Source: Mya arenaria | Taxonomy: Eukaryota; Mollusca; Bivalvia; Myida; Myidae | DNA: 64,000 nucleotides | NCBI RefSeq assembly: GCF_026914265.1 | Contig: NC_069130.1 | Location: forward strand, 13,009,700-13,073,699 | Reading direction: 5' to 3' | Shown here: positions 11,220 through 23,649 of the stretch, piece by piece | How positions within the stretch are numbered: the stretch's first letter is position 1 | How the letters are laid out: every line of letters begins with the position of its first letter | Made by a program: the position numbers and the translations under genes | Notes under the pieces: model-generated | Database searches by the model: none | Seen by the model: only the letters and a program-made list of their open reading frames with translations | What the model was told of the DNA's origin: nothing

Positions 11220-12430
11220 ACATGGATTCAATTACTTTTGGTTTTACGGCCCTTCCTGACCTGGTCACGTACAGATTGTGATTGATACATGGAGAGGAAG
11301 TACTGCCAATTAGAGGGCTTTCCGAATCTTTGATGTCAGACTGGGTAGGTGTTTGACCTAAAGGCATTTCCTGTATTTCTGGCTCTACAAATTGACCATG
11401 GCAAGGCTCAATGGTCTTTAATAGATCCCGCCTATTTCGTGTGTACATAGACCCATCTGGGCACTGGACAGTGTATGATCTTTCATTTAACTTGTCAACT
11501 ACAGTGGCTGGTCTCCAAGTTTTATTTAATTGTTGGATCATTGTATTTTCTCCATATGTTAAGGGCTCTAGTGACCTTGCTTGTCTGTCATAATATTTCT
11601 TCCCCTTCTGTTTGCTACCTTGAATACCCTGCCTGACTAAATTAGGAGATATCACCTTGGGCATCAGATTTTCCTTAGATGTTGGGAGGATAGAGCGCAA
11701 TTGTCTGTCCATGTTTAACTGCACAGGGGAATACCCTGACTCAAGAGGGGTGGTCCGGTATTCTAATATGCCAATAAAAGGATCACGCCCAGCGTCCTTA
11801 GCCTTTGTAAGGAGTTTCTTACAAACTGACACATATTTCTCAGCTAGACCGTTTGATTGACTGTGATAGGGACTAATTGTCTGGTGATTGAAATCCCATT
11901 CTTTTGCAAAATCAGCGAACTCCTGAGAGATATAACAGGGACCACCATCAGATATAACCTTCTCACTAATTCCCCATCTGGCCATTATGCCTTTCATTCT
12001 GTTTATGACCGTGGTGCTTTTCATATTGGGCAATTCCTTGACCTCAAAATACCTGCTATAGTAATCCACTATCAGAAGATAGTTCCTGTTTTCCCAGGTG
12101 AATAGATCAGTGCCTATAATTTGCCATGGATAATCAGGAATCTCAAGGGGAATTAATGGCTCTTTTGGGTTTGAGTTTCTGTGTTTTATAGATGTGTTGC
12201 ATTTTAACACGAGATTGGTAATATCAGCCGATATTCCTGGCCAAAACATAACACCCCGGGCCCTTCTGAGACATTTCTCAACTCCCATGTGACCTGTGTG
12301 AATGAGTTCAAGCATCTGAGACTGCATTGCTTTGGGGATGATTATTTTATTTCCTTTCATGACTAACCCATCAATAGAAGTTAACTCATCACGGAAATTC
12401 CAGAAGGGCAGGGCAATATCTGGGACGGAC
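11220..12430 (-). pseudogene. Integrase region of the LTR element (fossil)
   Basis: Boundaries rounded. It shows an integrase zinc-binding start (HTGHMGVEKCL-type His/Cys pattern), a catalytic core with TDLFTW and YHSQSNGLAEK motifs expected of retroviral-type integrases, and a basic C-terminal region. It is part of the broken element at 10,802-15,449. Confidence 0.9.
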
Positions 12431-12449
12431 ACATTTTTCTAGAGGTTGG

Positions 12450-13980
12450 CCAACCTTGAAGTATAGTCTGTTTCAACAATACTGAAGTCTCATCTTGACT
12501 TGTTTTGTCCTTCAATTCATTCAATTTTCTGTCAGATACAGGTAAATGAGAGATAACCATATGTACCTGCATGTCCATGCCTTGTGACAATTCAGGGAAC
12601 GTTTCATTTAGAAAGTTCCTGCTCAGTGTGTCTGCAACTGGTACTTGTTTGGATGGATAATGTTTGATGTCAAGATCATATTTCTGTAGCTGTAGTAGCA
12701 TACGCTGCAATCGTGCAGGAGCTGTGTTTATTGATTTTTTGAAAATAGAAACTAACGGCAAATGATCAGTTTGCACGTTGACTTTGTGACCATAAACAAA
12801 ATGGTGGAACCGCTTGCAGCCGAACAAAATAGCAAACATTTCCTTCTCAATTTGTGCGTAATTGACCTCAGTTTGTGTGAGTGATTTTGATGCATATGCA
12901 AGTGGCTTCCCGTCTTGCATTATTGTTGCTCCGAGACCAAACTTGAAGGCATCAACTTGAAATGTTAATGGCTTGCTTTTGTCATAATAGGATAAAACCT
13001 GATTCGGGTCTGTGATGATTTGTTTCATTTTGTCAAATGCATCACTTTGTGCAGTTTCCCAACAGAATTCAACTTCTTTAGACAGTAATTGTCTCAGAGG
13101 GCTGTTACATCTGCCAAGTTTGGGGCAAATCTAGACAGATAGTTTATCATACCTAATACGGTTTCAAGTTCTGATTTATTTTTGGGTGGCTTCATTTTCT
13201 GTATAGCCTCTGTCTTTGAGGTTGATTTTTTCAAACCATCTGATGTGAGAAGGTGACCAAAGTAGTCTACTTCTGATACCCCGACCTCGAGTTTGGTTTC
13301 GTTAAAACGAATTCCTTCATCATGAGACCTCTTTAGGACTGCTCTAAGATTGGATTCATGTTCCTCTCTAGATGACCCATACACTAGTATGTCATCCACG
13401 ATGACAGCTACGCCACTTAGACCTTCAAGACAAGCATCAATCTTTTGCACAAAAAGATCACCGCTTGACTTCAGACCAAAGGGAACTCGGACATATCGGT
13501 ACCTTCCATATAAGGTGTTAAAACATGCAAGGAACGATGACTCTCTCTCAAGTTTCAATGCCCAATAACCACTCCTAGCATCAAGCTTTGTGAAGTACTT
13601 TGCGCCTGAAAGCTGAGGCAATATATCATCCAGAGTTCTTAAAGGGTAATGTGGACGTTGAATGGCCTTATTCAAGTCACACGGATATATACGAATTTTG
13701 CCATTGGCTTTTTCGGCAACGACCATTGAACTAACCCAGTCAGTGGGTTCATTGACCTTTTCGATGACATCTAATGACTCAATGCGGAGTAACTCATCCT
13801 TGACTTTTTCTTGTAATGCTATAGGGACCTTTCTTAGGGGATGCACCACAGGCTGGACAGTGGGATCAATGTGAATCTTACATTCACCGGCTAGCAGACC
13901 AATGCCATCAAATACTTCCTTGTATTCCTTTAATACCATGTCCTTAGTGAGGGGGTTGTCCTGGGAATCTGACATAACTG
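12450..13980 (-). pseudogene. Reverse transcriptase and RNase H region of the LTR element (fossil)
   Basis: Boundaries rounded. Reverse transcriptase palm motifs are visible (IVDDILVYG, FGLKSSGDLF, TKLDARSGYW). RNase H follows (FQVDAFKFGLGA, YAQIEKEMFAI, HLPLVSIF). The order RT-RNase H-integrase identifies the Ty3/Gypsy superfamily. Part of the broken element. Confidence 0.92.
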
Positions 13981-13999
13981 TGTATGTGAGATTTATGAG

Positions 14000-15190
14000 T
14001 TCAAAGTCAAGGGATGATTACAGACTTAGCAAAGGACTTGAATGTGTGTCAACTACATGAAAGTAAACATCCTTTGTTTGGCCAGTTCCAGGATGATTAC
14101 ACCTTAAAGTAATGCATCCCTTTACATTTAACGTGCTTTCGTCATAGGCTGAAAGCTTTGAATGTGAAGCTTCTAGAACTGACTTTATGCCTATGTCTCT
14201 AAAGGTTTTGTATGGCAATATATTCACTTGGCTACCAGTATCAATCTTGAACTGTACGGACAAATTGGAAGGACCTACCTTGAACTCTGCAAACACCTGC
14301 CCATTCCTAACAGTGGACTCCACATTGTCAATCACTAAATCCTTGAAATCATGAGTACAAGAATTGTCATTGTCAATAACTTCATTTACACTTCTACACA
14401 CTGATGCAAAATGGTTCCATTTTTGACATTTGTGACATTGTTTTCCCTTTGCGGGACACTGGTGTTGTTGTTGGTGTTTCCGCCCACAATTTTGGCAAGT
14501 CCGGGTAACGTCTTCTCCCAAAGTGACGCGCTGTTGTCTTCTCTGCTCCCACTGGCCTGAGGAATTGTGACCAGGCTGGCCTGAGGTGCTATGACCAGTA
14601 ACCCTTCTTGAACGAACCACATTAACGGCTGCTCCTTGCGATGGTGCCTGCATTTCGCGCAGTTGTGCTTGAGCATATTCAAAGCTTAGACATATTTGAA
14701 TAGCCTAGCTCAAGGTCAAATTTTCTCCCATATTAATGAGTTTTTCTCGGATTTTTTGTGATACTACTCCAAACACAATCCTATCCCTGATCATGTCTTC
14801 ACTGTCCTTATAATTGCAATCCTTCACCATTACTCTCAATTTGGTCAAGAATTCTTCGAAAGAAAGTTCTCCCTGTGTCATATTGTTGAAACGATACCGT
14901 GCAAAAACGGGGTTGATCGTCGGCTGTAGGTGTTTTGTAATCGCTTCACAAATTGCTGACAAATGTTCTCTGTCGGACGCTGACAGTTCTAGTGTTTTGT
15001 ACATGTCCCGACCCTTTTCACCCATCCAAAGTTGCAAATAGGTGATGTGTACATCCTCATCCTTCCCTTTAAGTGGACCCTTAAATATAAGCTCACAGTG
15101 CTCTGTGAACTTCTTCCAAGCTTCCGGAAGATTTGAGCTATTCCAATCCATGCACGGTGTTGGAACACCACTTAAAGTCATTCTCACAGT
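14000..15190 (-). pseudogene. Gag and protease region of the LTR element (fossil)
   Basis: Boundaries rounded. A capsid-like gag segment (with ARYRFNNMTQGE) is followed by CCHC zinc-knuckle cysteines (CQNCGRKH, CHKCQKWNH) and an aspartic protease with DTGSQVN. The gag start resembles Steamer-like clam elements. Part of the broken element. Confidence 0.85.
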
Positions 15191-15280
15191 GAACAGTTTA
15201 TTAGATGCTTAATCTATTAATTAACGATCCAATAATCCACATTTAATACTATATGAGCGATGAGTTCTTTTCTGACACCA

Positions 15281-15449
15281 TGTTATGTTATGAAGAACGA
15301 CTGCATGTGTTCTAACTATTTATTATTGATACATATGATATTGGTGAGCATGGTACAGCTCTGACCGCCTGTGTTGGCTGGCTGGCCTTATCTTACAAGG
15401 TGAACTATAAATAGCGGGAGGAATTAATTCATTGCCGTATAATGTTACA
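15281..15449 (-). repeat. 5' LTR of the Ty3/Gypsy element
   Basis: 169 bp. It matches the LTR at 10,802-10,988 apart from about one substitution and one short length difference. The primer-binding site adjoins its inner edge and the ATTTC target duplication its outer edge (15,450-15,454). Confidence 0.95.
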
Positions 15450-15527
15450 ATTTCTTACAGTTATATTTTGATATTTAGAAAAACAATTGCTCATGTCTAA
15501 TTTTACAGTTTTTCTTTCAGCTCAACG

Positions 15528-18463
15528 ATGCAGTACAAACAGCAGATTTCCAAAATAAACGTTTACGTTACAATGGAAGAACAGCAAACGCAGGTTGTTT
15601 CGTCAGTGGTACCCACCGTTGTTAGTGGATTATTTGATAATTCGGAGTCAGATGAAAATACTGATTATTCAACGTCAGATAATGTTGGACATAGCAGCAC
15701 AATAAACGCAATTGACATCAGATCTGACGAAAGTTCTGTGAAAACTGACGGAAAATACTTCAATTATAATGGTGCATGTGGATATACAAATACAAGTTAT
15801 TCTTCTGACGTCATTTTGTCAGATTCGAACAGTGAGGACGTTGATGACGTCTCGCGACGCCAGCTTCAAGAAAACGAATTGACGTCGTTTATAAGGGGGA
15901 ACTGAAATATTCAATTCAGACAAAACGGCTAAAGGAAGGAAAGCAGGAATTGAAAGTGGAATTTAGCCCTCCACCGGAAGATGTGGTATGCATTTGTGTC
16001 TTTCGGAACACCTCAGCAATTTTCCATCGAAAACAACCTCGGATGTATATGGCCGCTTTATAATGTCAGAATTCTTTACATTTAACTATATACGCTGGAG
16101 TTGTTCGCGTAGTGATTTCACGGTTGAAGTTAATCCGAAGGACTTTACTATGGGGAATTTTAATTATGTAGGCAATTATACACTTCACTGACAATCAATT
16201 TAAACTTAGTAAAACAAAATGCACGTTAAAACTGGTTACTCTTAATTTAAACTATTATTTAAAAATATACTACTTATAATGCTACATATACTGGTATACA
16301 TCCGAGGTTGTTTTCAATGGGAAATAGCAGAGGAGTTCCGAGTGGTATTTCTGTCAAATTGAGCAAAATTAATTGACCACCATGAGTTCATATTTTTGCG
16401 ATTCAGATATTGTACATAGTCTCTAATTAGACGTTATGTTTTGGAATCTATTTTTCTTTGAGAATTTTGCAATATCAACAATCTTTATTTAAAACCCCAT
16501 AAACGCAACACATCAACTGTCGACTTACGAACAGTTTTGACCTATAATATACAATTCATCTATACATAATTATGACAACAAATACAAAACGAAAAATTCG
16601 ATATTTCCCATTTTCTAGTCTTAATATGTGAATTCCGTATGCCAATCGTTTCCGGATTGGTATTTTTTCAATATTTTAACGAGGGTTCCGCGTAGAAACG
16701 TGGAAAATCATAAAGTATTTGAAATCAAGTTGAAATGCTTCGACTTCTTTAAACAAACATTAAAATGTAAAATAAGTTCTTCAGATTTATAAGCAAAATG
16801 TAAACAATTTGAACTACTATCTTTCATAGAGTAAGCGGAAATTTCGATGTAAACTTGTAATAGGATTAAAAACGTTTAATTTATACCCAATACAAATGCA
16901 TTCTCTTTAACTAACCCGGATGTTGTTACAGCTTACACCGGAAGAGGAAGAGCGTGTGGTAAAACGGCGCGTGCAGAATAGAATGGCCGCACGCCGCTTC
17001 AGGGACAAACAGAAAGACAGAGCCCACACTTTGCAGAAGGTAAATTTGATAAACAATAAATTATTAATTTTTTTTCTAATTATTTATAAACATACATTTT
17101 GGTATTACCGGTACTTACAATAAAATATTGACTTTATAAAAGAATGTTAATTTATTTTCGCATTACATCTGCTTTGACTGTAGCGTATTGACCTGGAAGT
17201 ACTGCTACTTCAAAACCGTAGGGCTAAAAGTGTTTGCTTTTTAAGCGGTAGAAAAGCCTTAACATTAAACATATTTTAAATAGCAACATAAATCAACATG
17301 TCAATGAGCTGGTTTGGAACAAGAACCTTTTCATGCCTAGTTTTCGAAATTATCGGAATGCTTCCAGGAAAATAGGACTGGTGTTTGTATTTGTTGAAAA
17401 TCACGTTGAAGCGTTCATTCAGGGAAAACCCTTATCAATCCTTAATTTAAATAGTGCTCAAATATCAAAGGTTTGTCGTCAGTGTGTGTGTATACCACGC
17501 GATAAACGTCATAGATGCTACGTCGGAAGGCAAAAATTTGCTTAAAATGAAGACTTGAATCTAAGATAACTTTTCATTTACGACACCATTTTAAATGAAA
17601 CAAAGGGCAGTCTATGCCGCTTAAAGAGGCCCGCATTTGTTTTATTTCCGAAATTTGATGAGGTCATTAGTTTCATCAAACACTTCGACAAACCTGTTTC
17701 CAAAATAATGTTTTGACAGTGCTTTGTCAGACAGCCGTATTGTGAAAAGGTTTGTCGAAGTGTTTTAAGAAACTAAACTCGCAATCAAACTCTGGTAAAA
17801 GACCGAAGGCGAGGCCACGTAAGCGGCGTAGACTGCGCTATGTTTCATTTAAAATGGTGAAGAAATAGTAAAGTTTTCATTGTTTAAAGTAGTTTTCCAA
17901 ATCAAATTATTGCCTTCCGACGTAGCATTTATGACACAATTTATCACGTGGTATACACACACTGGTCGTGTCGATAAAGTTTCTATTGTCTGCTTATCAC
18001 GACAAGGCATGCTAATGGGAGTAACTTTATGATTATTCATTCTATTGCTTGTTAATTGTGTCCAAAATCAGTTTATAGTTTACGTTATAGCGTCCGAAAA
18101 ATGGAACGATTAAAAAAAAGATTAAAAATAGATATGTATGTATTTGTTTTATCAAAATACATGTTAACATGTAATCACAAACATACAGTAGTTTGTATGT
18201 CCATGAAGTAATTGATACTAATTATAACAATGTACACATAAAATACCCATTGCATAATAATACACATTAATTTGTATTCGCCTTATATCTTAATTTGTTT
18301 GCAGGAGTGTCATCGGCAAGAAAGCATTCAGACGATGTTGAGGTACGAACTGGCGCAGGTTCGAAAGGAAAGAGACGAATTCCGCCAGGCGCTTGATCAA
18401 CACATGGCCGTCTGCCCGCTACAGTTTCCCGCGCGTTTCTATGCTTCATCTTCGAACTCTTGA
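15528..18463 (+). pseudogene. ATF3/JDP2-like bZIP gene, copy B (frameshifted)
   Basis: Same architecture as copy A: exon 1 15528-15985, exon 2 16932-17039 (108 bp) and exon 3 18305-18463 (159 bp), with splice sites kept. Exon 1 is one base short relative to its paralogues near 15,893-15,899, inside the codons for the LTPFIKEEL block. Translation therefore leaves frame and stops at 15,903-15,905, giving only about 125 codons and no bZIP. Exon 2 still encodes an intact basic region. In exon 3 the second zipper leucine is Gln (ECHRQES) where A, C and D have Leu. Its first intron holds the LTR element and its second a 485-bp foldback element. I infer a recently inactivated duplicate. An assembly error at the G-run is the main alternative. 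Confidence 0.8.
17480..17964. mobile_element. Foldback (long inverted repeat) element in copy B intron 2
   Basis: 485 bp with long imperfect inverted arms. The outer ends are CAGTGTGTGTGTATACCACG and its complement, and an inner pair (CCATTTTAAATGAAACA) is perfect. The flanks GTCGT at 17,475-17,479 and 17,965-17,969 form a 5-bp direct repeat. The copy A intron (around 7,285-7,300) reads AAGGTGTGTCGTGTCGATT without the insert, so it entered after the A/B split. I cannot assign a superfamily. Confidence 0.82.
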
Positions 18464-19140
18464 CAACATGTGAACACTGTCAACTATTTTTAGAAACAGA
18501 TGTCAACATTTTACCTCGAAGCAGCTAATGACAGCAACACGTCATCACGGTTTTCCCTGAAATTGCATTTATGGCGTTACAAAAAAAAAATCTTGTTTTC
18601 GATGTCCCGACATACCGACCATAATTTCTTTTGCTAGTCACCTGTGTTTTACCTTTTTTCTCCTCTATTGAGACACTAGTATTCAGGAAAGACGCGTAGA
18701 CAAAATGGCGACGGTTTTCAGTGAGAAAAGGATATTCAGACACACTCTACTTCAAATGAATAAAAAATAGTTATTTATATTCCGACGACCTACCTTACCT
18801 ATATATTATGGTTGTGAAATAGGAAACCAACATTTTGAAACGTTTTGAAACTAAAATGTACAGGAGCATTTATCATTTTTTTGTGAATACATGAGAAATT
18901 CATTTAGTTATTACTTAGTCAAATTTATTTCCAAATTTACATATTGAATCAAATTACTATGTCTTGTTAAGGAAAGAAACGGCATGGTGAGAATGTTGAA
19001 ATATATATTCGCCATATCATTTGATAATATTTAAAATCGGCATTATTTCTTCTTTGTAAATGCACAGATAGATTCGCCATATCATTTGTTAATATTTAAA
19101 ATCGGCATTATTTCTACTCTGTTAACGCACACATACATGC

Positions 19141-19179
19141 GCGCTTATTTATTTATTGTTACTCTTTTTCAAAAATAAA
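19141..19179 (+). promoter_or_regulatory. AU-rich element and polyA signal of copy B
   Basis: GCGCTTATTTATTTATTG is followed by AATAAA at 19174-19179. The position matches the copy A 3' end. Confidence 0.45.
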
Positions 19180-19377
19180 AAAAAAAAAACAAAAAAAACA
19201 TAAAAGTGTTATTTTTTATATAAACGATCAACATTTGCTATCTGATATTTTAAGTCCTATTTTCACTTTGTTTGGGTGGAATATTTTGCTCATTTATGAG
19301 TACAGCTGTATTAAATGCTGCACGAGCGGAGGATTTAATACATGTTGTGTTCTTGTGGGAGTGAGTTGTTTAAATTT

Positions 19378-19605
19378 ACTTATTTTACAACGAATTTGAA
19401 ACAAGTTATTACAACGTTATATTAATCACTCTTGTGCGAGAGTGTGGTCTTGTGCTGTGTGGGAAACCGGAGTAACGGAGGAAACCCATTTGTCTAACTA
19501 AGGTGACCACAAATCAAACTCACATGCGCCCATGCTGGCAATCGAACAAGGATTGCTTACGTGAGAAGCGAGTGTGCTAACTACATCACTATCCGGACAA
19601 GCTAG
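19378..19605 (-). mobile_element. tRNA-derived SINE in the copy B 3' flank
   Basis: Paralogous to the SINE at 9,129-9,352: same head, body and tail, same position relative to the gene. It therefore predates the A/B duplication. Confidence 0.75.
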
Positions 19606-20443
19606 CTAACCTTGACCTCCATTGTAATGCCAATTTGTTGAAAATAGATGTAAACAATGGGTAATAATGTTTTGTTGTTTTACCTATTAAGCGGTTTTAT
19701 ATACGTGTACAGAATGAAAAAAAAAACATGTACATTTCCATGCGAAGTGATCAGTTAAACGCGTGCCGTGCTTAAAAACAACCGACAAAAAAGCTTGTAT
19801 CAAAATAATGTCTAACTATACAAATAATCTATGTTTTTGATTGTTTTTAAATTGACTAAAATGCGTCATCCGCCTCTTTCTCGGGGATTAACCTTAATAT
19901 CAAATCTATTTGAATAACTTCAGTAATAATCTTAGTTATGTGAAATAATGAACAATGTCACAACGACGGATCGAAGTAGTCGGCCATGTTTTCGTTTCAA
20001 GTTACCCGCTTACGAATGAAATAGTTTCATCAATTAAGTAGTACGGGATGCAACTATTGATGGAACACATATATAGAAGAAATCGACTTATTTCCCTTTG
20101 ATACACTTCCCCATCGACAGCTACGGGCCTGCATATATTTGATACATTATTTTGTTTTTATAATTATTGTCATTTGTTTGTCTTATCGGAAAATCAGACA
20201 TGTAACATTCGTTCAAATACGTTTAATACGTCAAAAATACGTTTGTTGGAACCACAGACGTGGTTTATAGGTCCGTGCTGGAATCAAGTTATCACTTGTC
20301 AATCGGAATTCCTCGGCTAGTATCAAGATATGGTCTATCTCGAAGCTTACCGGAGATGGCCGAGTTGTTACGATTGTCTATCTCGAAGCTTGCCGCCGGA
20401 GATGGCCGAATTGTTACGATTTGTCACTTGTATTAAATTTGCC
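19606..20443. other. Intergenic region between bZIP copies B and C
   Basis: No gene found. It contains a tandem duplication of about 44 bp at 20,333-20,422 (GTCTATCTCGAAGCTT and GGAGATGGCCGA, each twice). Unlike copies A and B, no 33-bp satellite lies upstream of copy C. Confidence 0.6.
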
Positions 20444-20557
20444 TATAAATAGTTATTGCACAACAGCTATAAATAACTTATTACACAATCATCGGCGGCG
20501 TAAATTCTATTTAAATAGATTGTGAAATAAGTTCGCTTCATTTCATCAACGTTAATG
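20444..20557 (+). promoter_or_regulatory. TATA box and 5' UTR exon of bZIP copy C
   Basis: TATAAAT at 20444-20450, with a second TATAAATA at about 20,469. It is followed by ATTGTGAAATAAGTTCG and TTTCATCAACGTTAAT, homologous to copies A and B, and a good donor AATG|GTACGT at 20557/20558. Confidence 0.5.
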
Positions 20558-20917
20558 GTACGTAGCGTTTTACAAATGTAAAGATGGTTAAATAATTCAC
20601 TAAATTATCAAAAAATACAAATTACTGACACATAACACGCTGGGGTTACTAATATAATTCAATAAATACTGGATATCCCATGTTTATAAACCGATACACA
20701 TGATTAATTAGAACGAGATACAGATGTCTGTTATGTTATAACGAGAACACACAAATATATGTACACATATGATTTTATTTTTTAACTATAATAATAATAA
20801 TAATTTATAAAAATAGCAAATGAAATAGATAGGTGTACGTCTTATTTTTGAAAAATCTACATTTTCAAAGAAGGCGCATTTCGTTTGAACGAATTTCTGA
20901 TTTTTTTCAGGTCAACC

Positions 20918-22923
20918 ATGCAATATAAACGGCAGAATTCAAAAATAAACGTTTACGTTACTATGGAGGACAATAAACACGCGCAAGTTGTTCCGTCAGT
21001 GGTACCAACCGTTGTTAGCTGCTTATTTGACAATAATGATGGATTTATTGACTATTCAACGTCAGATAATGTTGGACATTGTAGCACAATAAACGCAAGT
21101 GACATTAGATCTGATGCAAGTTCTGTGAAAAGTGTCGGGAAATACTCACATTTAGATTCTATTGGCGCATATGGATATACAAATACAAGTTTTTCCTCTG
21201 ACATCATTGTGTCAGATTCCGACAGTGATGACGTAAATGACGTCTCGCGACGCCAGCTTCTAGAAAACGGGTTGACGCCGTTTATAAAAGAGGAACTGAA
21301 ATATTCCATTCAGACAAAACGGTTAAAAGAGGGAAAGCAGGAATTGAAAGTGGAATTTAGCCCTCCACCGGAAGATGTGGTACGTAATTCAACGTTATTT
21401 TAAGCAAAATTTACCGCAACCATTAATTGATAATTTGCGATTCAATTATTGTTTCAACATATCAAAAATCTTTGACAATCAAAAACAAAACAAAATCTCT
21501 TGACGTACAACTAGTTTGACTAATAGTGTACATTCTCATTTATACGTGTGACAAACAATACATAAAGAAAGTTCGCTATTTCCCATGTTCTATTTTAAAT
21601 ACCGTATGACAGAAGTTTCCGGTTGGGAATTTTATCAATCTTTTTGCAAGGGTTCTTGGAAGCGAAGACGCTCAAAACGTATTTGGAATCAAGTTAGGAT
21701 GGTAATAATATTGATCGATTTGTCATGTTGTTTGGTATTAATAAGCTAATGTGTAAACAATTTGAAGTATCTTTAATGGAGGAAGCGGCAAATTGGACAT
21801 AAACATCTTAAAGGATTAAATTTATTTCCCAATAAAATGCCTTCTCTTAAATTAACCCGGATTTTGTTACAGCTTACACCGGAAGAGGAAGAGCGTGTAG
21901 AAAAACGGCGCGTGCAGAATAGAATGGCCGCGCGCCGCTTCCGGGACAAACAAAAAGACAGAGCCCACACTTTGCAGAAGGTAAATTTGAAAAAAAAAGT
22001 TAAACAATAGTATCAATATCTATTTGGTATTACTTGCAACAATCTTGGCTTTGTAAAATACTTTTAATTTTGCTTCGTGATATTGCTATTTAAACTTACG
22101 ATCACAGGGTTAAATGTGTGTATTTGATGCAGTAGAGGAGCTTTGTGTTTGATGCAGCAGAAGAGCTTTGTGTTTGATGCAGCAGAAGAGCTTTAACAAC
22201 ACAGATATTCAAGCAGCAACATTATCTAAATTGAATAGTATCTTTACAGGACAATTAACCAGATTTTGAAAAAAAACACATTCATTTTTTCGATATTTTG
22301 GAATGCTTTCAAAAGAAAACCATGAAGGCATGTTGTATTTTTTGAAAATCTCGTTGAAGCGAATTGTTCACATTAGGAAATACAAAACAAAACAGTAAAT
22401 TAAATCAAAGGTGTGGTGTGTCCATTTATTTGTCATTGTCTGCCTATCAGCAAAAGCGTGTTAATGAGAGAAACTTGATAATATTGCATTATGTTTTTAT
22501 CGATTGCTTGTTAATTGTGTCAACAGTTTTTGTATATCTCGTTCCGTCCTTAAAATGGAACTAAATATTTATAAGTACAAAAAAGTAAATAAAAAATATT
22601 TATTTGTTTTAACAAGATCAATCACATAAAATCAAGGATATGTTGGTGATTTATTTTATTATTGTAACATTTTAGACATTAAATGTCCATTATATAAAAA
22701 TATATATACACATCAATATGTTTATGTAGAAACCTTACATCGTTATCATTTTCATGTGTTTTAGGAGTGTCATCGCCTACAAAGCATTCAGACGGAGTTA
22801 AGGTACGAACTGGCGCAGGTACGAAAGGAAAGGGACGAACTCCGCCAGACGCTTGATCAACACATGGCCGTCTGCCCGCTACAGTTTCCCGCGCATTTCC
22901 ATGCGTCAACTTCGAATTCTTGA
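20918..22923 (+). CDS. ATF3/JDP2-like bZIP transcription factor, copy C
   Basis: Intact paralogue of copy A. Exons: 20918-21379, 21873-21980 and 22765-22923 (242 codons; all introns GT-AG and phase 0). The start is the ATG right after the acceptor at 20909-20910; the upstream in-frame stretch is intron. It keeps the VVPSVVPTVVS block, LTPFIKEEL, the basic region NRMAARRFR with Phe at the usual Cys site, and a zipper with Leu, Leu, Leu, Val, Leu at heptad positions, so it is the only copy with Leu at the fifth. The acidic run differs from A (SDSDSDDVNDV). Introns are shorter than in A and B. Expected role: nuclear bZIP regulator that dimerises through exon 3. Confidence 0.87.
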
Positions 22924-23543
22924 CAACATGTGAACACTGTCAACTATTTTTAGAAACAGACTAAACTATCGTGATGTCAACATTTTACCTCATAGGAGCT
23001 GATAACAGGAACACGTTTTAATGGAGTTTCCTGGAATGGCATTCATAACAAAACAAAAGTGTTTTCCCACAAAACAGTTGTGAAAAGGAACACGTTTTAA
23101 AGTATATATTCGAGGAGGAAACCCCAATATATGTTCCCACGGTTGTCAGTGTGGAAAGGACATTTGGTCACCGGAATGCAGCAAAAAAAAAAAAAAAAAA
23201 AAAAAAACGAAAACAAAAAGTAGTGTGTTTTGGCCTCTTTTAAGGATTGCAAGCTTCATGAAGACATGACATCGAAAGAGAAATTTCGTCATGAAATCTT
23301 TGGGGTCAAAATTTGAAACTGTTCGATAATGCAGGAGGTTTTATCATTTTGACGTACTCAGCTTTTTATTAACCACACGATCAATTTCGATTTACTGTAT
23401 TAACATTATCAAATGACTATGTATTGTTAAGGAAAGAAACGTCAAGCTGAGATTGTTGAAATATATATTCGCCATATCATTTGTCAGTATTTAATTAAAA
23501 TCAGCATAATTACAAATTTGTAAACGCACAATTATACATGCGC

Positions 23544-23647
23544 GCTTATTTATTTATGTATTTATTTATTATCTATTTATTGTTACATTTGTTCAAAATA
23601 CAGCACCAAAAAACAACAAAGTGTTATTTTCTATATGAAGAAATAAA
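23544..23647 (+). promoter_or_regulatory. AU-rich element cluster and polyA signal of copy C
   Basis: A run of overlapping ATTTA motifs (TTATTTATTTATG, TATTTATTTATTA, CTATTTATTG) occupies 23,544-23,583, the densest of the four copies. AATAAA follows at 23642-23647. This is compatible with a short-lived mRNA. Confidence 0.5.
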
Positions 23648-23649
23648 CG

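Larger units (their letters stand above)
10802..15449 (-). mobile_element. Steamer-like Ty3/Gypsy LTR retrotransposon (fossil)
   Basis: A 4.65-kb element on the minus strand, bounded by LTRs at 15,281-15,449 (5') and 10,802-10,988 (3') with a 5-bp ATTTC target duplication at 10,797-10,801 and 15,450-15,454. Beside the 5' LTR is a primer-binding site TGGTGTCAGA (plus-strand 15,271-15,280), which ends like the leucine tRNA primer I recall for Steamer. A purine tract AAAGAAGGGAGA precedes the 3' LTR. Parts in order: gag with CCHC knuckles, aspartic protease (DTGS), reverse transcriptase, RNase H, integrase. It is broken, with about five interruptions of the coding region. The LTRs differ by only about one substitution and one short length difference, so insertion looks recent. 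It sits antisense in intron 1 of bZIP copy B; copy A keeps the uninterrupted site. Confidence 0.95.

Noticed and set aside
11411-12105. Plus-strand open frames across the LTR element
   Set aside because: Antisense shadows of the integrase region on the minus strand.
20885-20917. N-terminal extension of bZIP copy C from an upstream TTG
   Set aside because: This stretch is the polypyrimidine tract and acceptor of the preceding intron; the paralogues start at the ATG after the acceptor.
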